Assembly (NCBI GenBank): GCA_025667525.1
Contig: CM046874.1
Span: forward strand, 424,350,400-424,414,399
From: Glebionis coronaria
Taxonomy: Eukaryota; Streptophyta; Magnoliopsida; Asterales; Asteraceae
Direction of reading: 5' to 3'
DNA length: 64,000 nucleotides
Shown piece after piece: positions 59,781-64,000 of this stretch. Position 1 is the stretch's first letter. Each line of letters begins with the position of its first letter. A program made the position numbers and the translations under genes. The notes beneath the pieces were generated by a model, which was given only the letters and a program-made list of their open reading frames with translations, was not told the origin of the DNA and searched no databases.

Positions 59781-62176
59781 TGATTGTTTTTTGGTTAGTA
59801 AGGGGTATTGGATATTCTGTGTCTAATTCAATCCTTACATAAAAAGTGAAAATATTATACTACATATCCATACTAATCTAAAACATGTTGCAAGTACAAA
59901 CAATTAAGCACAAGGTACAAGTAAACAAAGCACAAGTAACCAACTAACAAATTTAACAAGAAAATGTAACTAATTCAACAATCTAACAAATTTACCAAAT
60001 TCAACAAACTTAACCAACTAGAAAATATAACAAATTTCAACAAAAATTACAACTAACTATTTAACCGAATCTAACAAACTTTTTAACAAAATTTTAACTA
60101 TTTTTTTACTAATTTTTTAACTAACTAATTTTCTAAAAGTCAAATTCTATAGAAAAATCAAAGGTACAATTTTTATATTTCCTAAAATCTTATTTTTATA
60201 TAAATTCTATTCCATTTTAACTAATTGAAACTGTCCTCCCAAATTTCTTCACGTAACTATTTAACTAAACTTAATATGCATGCACGTATATGTGATCCGA
60301 ATATTTACGCTATCAGTAACCAATTTTTAGTCTACACCTAACAGATTAATATGTTCACAAGCAGTACCACTATTAAGCTAAGAAATTTGAACAAAATAAC
60401 ATGAGCTTAACCTGGGCATCCGTAGGGGAGTCCGTTGTTGTCGAAGCTTAGCGCTGAGCTAGCTTATTAAAAACACCACACTCTGCTAAACTTAAACTCG
60501 GACTGAAAACGTGGCTGAAAAAGGTAGAAACCGGAACTCAAAACTCGAAGCGATACTTATCAGTATAAAATCTGCATCATAATCTTCATATACGAACTCA
60601 CATGTAATGACGAATCTCGGAACCTACTGGTACTATGTGAATCAGATTCGAGCTATCAAACCAAACGAATCGAAACTGATATCGAAACGTCTACTCTATA
60701 TTAATTCACAACTTCGATCCGAAAACTACTTCGTATGAAACACCGGCTATCACTTTCAACTCGTACTGATCAATCTGCTGCTACAATGAAACCTCGAAAA
60801 TCCAAATGCGTCTTTGTGAATCTCTCTATACTAAACTCAGATATCGACACCTGTTGAAACTAACACCAACCGCAAAGAACTATAGTAACTCGACTTTATC
60901 CACTACGTCTAATCGAGTCTCGACAGCAACGGCACAACCTCACTGAACTTTGAACAGAAATCGTATACAGTAATGAACAATAAGTTCTGAAACAAAGTTC
61001 TCGAATGAACATTGACATGTCTAAGAATGCTACGAGATTAGAACTCAATATCAACTATTTATCAATTCGATCTTCAGATTTAACATTCGCTATGAACTCG
61101 AACTCTAACTCATCATCTACAACAGATAGTATATCTCAGCTGCACTAATCAGCAATGGCAGAACATAACATAATCGAATGGATCATCATATGAACAGAAA
61201 TTGGCAGAAAATGTAAAGATTTGAAGAATGATGAAATTGGAACGTGAACTGTGATTTGGATTAATGAAGGTGACGGTTACAAGTCAGTTATAACAGATTA
61301 ACTAACTGCCTTTCTTTTATGTCCTAACTGACTAGAACGAGTATTGAGTGAAAGGAAGACCTTGGCTAAACTAGTACTACTCCTATCGTGTGTGTTTTCA
61401 CACAGAAAACTACTTGAAATCTACTACTCAAATGAAGTGAAAATGGGTCTATTTATAAGCGAGTGTTGAAGTATAGTAAGCTGTGTGTGACGTGGCATTA
61501 CTGGGTTGGAAGGAAACAAGTAACTCCGATTATCCTCCCTTTACGTTGAGCTTTGCATGGCTTTTATGGAAAGAAAAATCCATTTGTCTCTTCCTTCTTT
61601 AAAACTGCCAGCAAGAATGAATCATTGATACTTTCACCATTTAACACAAAAGGTCCTTGTAGTTTTGTCTTTGGAGAATTGGCAGCTTAAATCTTTTAGA
61701 AAGCACTTCTAGCAATTGACAATTCTGTCCCTTGAAGTCTTCCAACTTTGGTAGTTTGTTGATTCTTGTTGTAACTTTGGAGACTTGAGCTAGAGTCTTC
61801 ACAAACTTGTTAATCTTTGTCCTTTTAGCTTCAAACTTGCATAAAAATGATCCTTTGACTTTTTGACTTGTACTTTGACCATATTTTACTTTGATTTTGA
61901 CTTTCTCAAAATTTCACTTTAGTCCTTCATCTCTTGAATGTTGTCAAGATAGGTCCTTTGTCTTCTCATGACTCTCATTATTGATCATTCTCTTGTCTTT
62001 TTCATCCAAATAAGCTTGATTTCTTCTTGTTTGCTTGAAAATGTATCCTTCTTACCTATTTATACACAAACACAAAACATACCACATAATTCCGCTTTAT
62101 AGCACAAAGGTTAGGTAATTTTCATGTGTTTTAGGGTGATTTGTTGATTAATTGATATGAGTTTTTGCACATATCA
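59781..62176 (-). repeat. 3' LTR of element G (Athila-like)
   Basis: The right end is well supported: plus-strand GCACATATCA is followed by AATCCACTACACTTGAACAT, a degenerate purine tract on the minus strand, as in element D at 23315. In element orientation the LTR starts TGATATG and folds back on CATATCA. The left end is a candidate: TGATTGTTTTTTGGTTAGTAAG resembles the D LTR start (CTTTTGGTTAAGTAAG) and the E LTR start (TGATTGTAGG). A segment near 60415-60480 resembles A's LTR at 3645-3720. No gene inside. Confidence 0.6.
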
Positions 62177-64000
62177 AATCCACTACACTTGAACATTGCC
62201 ATGACCTCATGCAATGCTATATTTTAAATCACAAATTTACATTCTCCTCATAATTAATCTACCTTGGCCAATATGGAATGCTATTACACTATGCTACACT
62301 ATATGATGCATGATTTTGATTTTTAACAATGCAATGCACAAGAAACAATTCAATTTATATCTTTTTGGGTTTTCTTGAAATGGTTTGATGGAAATAACTC
62401 ATAAAGAATTCACTGACTTTAATTAGAGCTTGGGTACCATGGATACTTATCACCCTCAAGTTTCACTTTCCCCATACCAAGCTTAAAAATGGGATCATTG
62501 TATTCACAAGTAAAAAGTGCATCAACTTATTCATGACAATTAAATGTGGAACCGGTTATTATTTGAGAAAATTGCTTGAGAGCAAATTCGTCATTATTTA
62601 AAGTGTGAAGTATAAGAAATGTAAAATCCAAAAATAAGGAAGCACGGTTTTAATCCTAAGTAATCCTCTCATCCATTACTTGAAAAACTGCTCACAATTA
62701 ATATAAGTCCATTTCAAGAGTAATAAGTCATTCGACTTATGTGTAAAATCCTTATGTCATGCATTAATAACTAGCTACACACTCGCTAAGGAAAGAAAAA
62801 TAAAACTCACGCAATAATTTACATCCGCCGCCTTTTTGAGACTTTGGATCTTCAATCCCGCAACCCGTCAAGGTAATATTGGATTGGAGCAACTATTAAA
62901 TCCCCGTAACCCGTCAAGGTAATATTGGAATCTAATAGTTACTATAATTAACACTTCACTACCCCTCTTGGGAGTCTTGTATAATAATTATTTTTTTTCT
63001 TTTTTTTCTTTTTTTTATCCACTCATTTTTTTTGTAAGCCGCTCTTATTTTTCTTTATTCCTCCCAAAGAAAGTTGAAAAGAATAAAAGGAAAAACACCC
63101 GCTAAATATTAAGCATGACATAAGTCTAGTACACATAAAACGTTCTAACTTAGAATCTTAAGACGTACTTATATCAACCTTGAATGATTAGACAAAAATG
63201 CATAAGAGATTACAAACCGATTAAAACCGTTCTTGATTATTTATTAACATATATACATGCGAAGAAATTAGAGGTAAAGAAGAAAAGGGTTTAGCCACAA
63301 GTAATTATCATGAAGTTTATCTAGCCCTTTTATACTTGCTTTAATTCTATCATCTCCCATTCTCCACAAATATAAAATCTCAAATAATGAGAGTGGTGGA
63401 TGCTTAGCCTAATAGACCAATGAAGGACTACATGGTTAAGGATACTAGCTAGAGTAAGCTTAAATAAGCAAACTCGGGTTGAGTCAAAATATCCATGGCG
63501 GGCCTAATATGTCAAAGAGGTCTAAATTTGTTAAACCATGTTCTTATTATATATTTTTCCTTTTATATATTTTTGATGAAAAAATAAAAGAAAAATATAT
63601 ACAATGCAAATGAAAAATGATTGATGCAAAAATTATGAATGCATATTTTTGGTGGCCAAAGTAGATCAAAAATTTGAAAAATGTTTGAAAAATGAATTTC
63701 CAAGTTATCATGAAGATCAATGACAAGTTCTAGGTAAGGTCACTTCGATAGAAGACCCCCTACACTTAAGCTAAACATACAACACTTATCTCCAACTCTA
63801 TACCCTTATTGCTAACCTACAACACTCTAAACCTAGTTATACGATGCTTGATTTAAGGAGTCTCTAGCTCGACTCATCCCACACTTAAAGTGCCGATGGA
63901 ACACCTATCATGGAGAGTAAAAGTTGTGCCCTTTTTTAAGAAAAATCTCCATGATGAGGTAAAACAAGTTTTCATTTATCAAAACTCCATAAATATCCCC
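62177..64000 (-). mobile_element. 3' internal region of element G (runs off the window)
   Basis: Non-coding sequence matching the 3' regions of D and E. CCTCATGCAATGC lies near 62205, CCCCATACCAAGCTTAAAAA near 62470, and a second purine-tract word (plus CCCCCTACACTTAAG, about 63759). A 25-bp direct repeat (AACCCGTCAAGGTAATATTGGA core) lies at about 62858 and 62908. T-rich runs occupy 62990-63060. No ORF is recognisable; pol would lie to the right of the window. Confidence 0.6.

Overview
The window is a stack of plant LTR retrotransposons nested inside one another; I found no convincing host gene. The plant diagnosis rests on Athila-type and Tat-type Ty3/gypsy polyproteins with plant tRNA primer-binding sites, a chromovirus-like element with an initiator-Met-type primer site, and a copia end. 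Two accessory proteins (the antisense gene at 9992-12851 and the decayed ORF at 55800-58622) resemble, from memory, retrotransposon accessory proteins that are very common in Asteraceae annotations. A composite-family (Asteraceae) genome is therefore the best guess, but this was not confirmed by any search.

Layout. 1-1185: 3' end and LTR of a copia element. 1225-5171: 5' part of an Athila-like element (A, minus strand) that interrupts the 5' LTR of a chromovirus-like element (C, plus strand). C runs from 5172 to 54747 and holds the other insertions. A complete Tat-lineage element (B, 8820-19907, minus, TSD TTAAG) sits in C's gag. A complete Athila-like element (D, 21601-49389, minus, TSD TTGTT) sits in C's interior. 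A complete Athila-like element (E, 24110-40587, minus, TSD ATCCT) sits in D's 3' region. C resumes at 49390 with an 84-bp tandem array and a long 3' LTR ending at 54747. 54748-59780 is older debris: a 23-25 bp tandem array, a gypsy integrase fragment and a decayed acidic accessory ORF. 59781-64000 is the 3' LTR and 3' internal end of a further Athila-like element (G, minus), which runs off the window.

Insertion order follows from nesting: C is oldest, A, B and D came later, and E came after D. B's two 583-bp LTRs differ at six sites, all transitions; D's two 1,714-bp LTRs differ at about thirty sites by eye. Every gag-pol frame examined carries stops or frameshifts, many of them C-to-T type, as expected from methylated and silenced elements.

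The most interesting items are as follows. The four-exon gene on the strand opposite B's gag-pol has all of its splice joins in frame and no internal stop, although B's own gag-pol is broken. Each of the four Athila-like LTRs begins, in element orientation, with a small hairpin, and two of these families have TA...TA instead of TG...CA ends. D's LTR carries about 18 copies of TCGGAA. Element A's leader looks mosaic between the D and E families. LTRs of unrelated families share short motif arrays (ATAAGC, TGGGCY, AGGGACYA).
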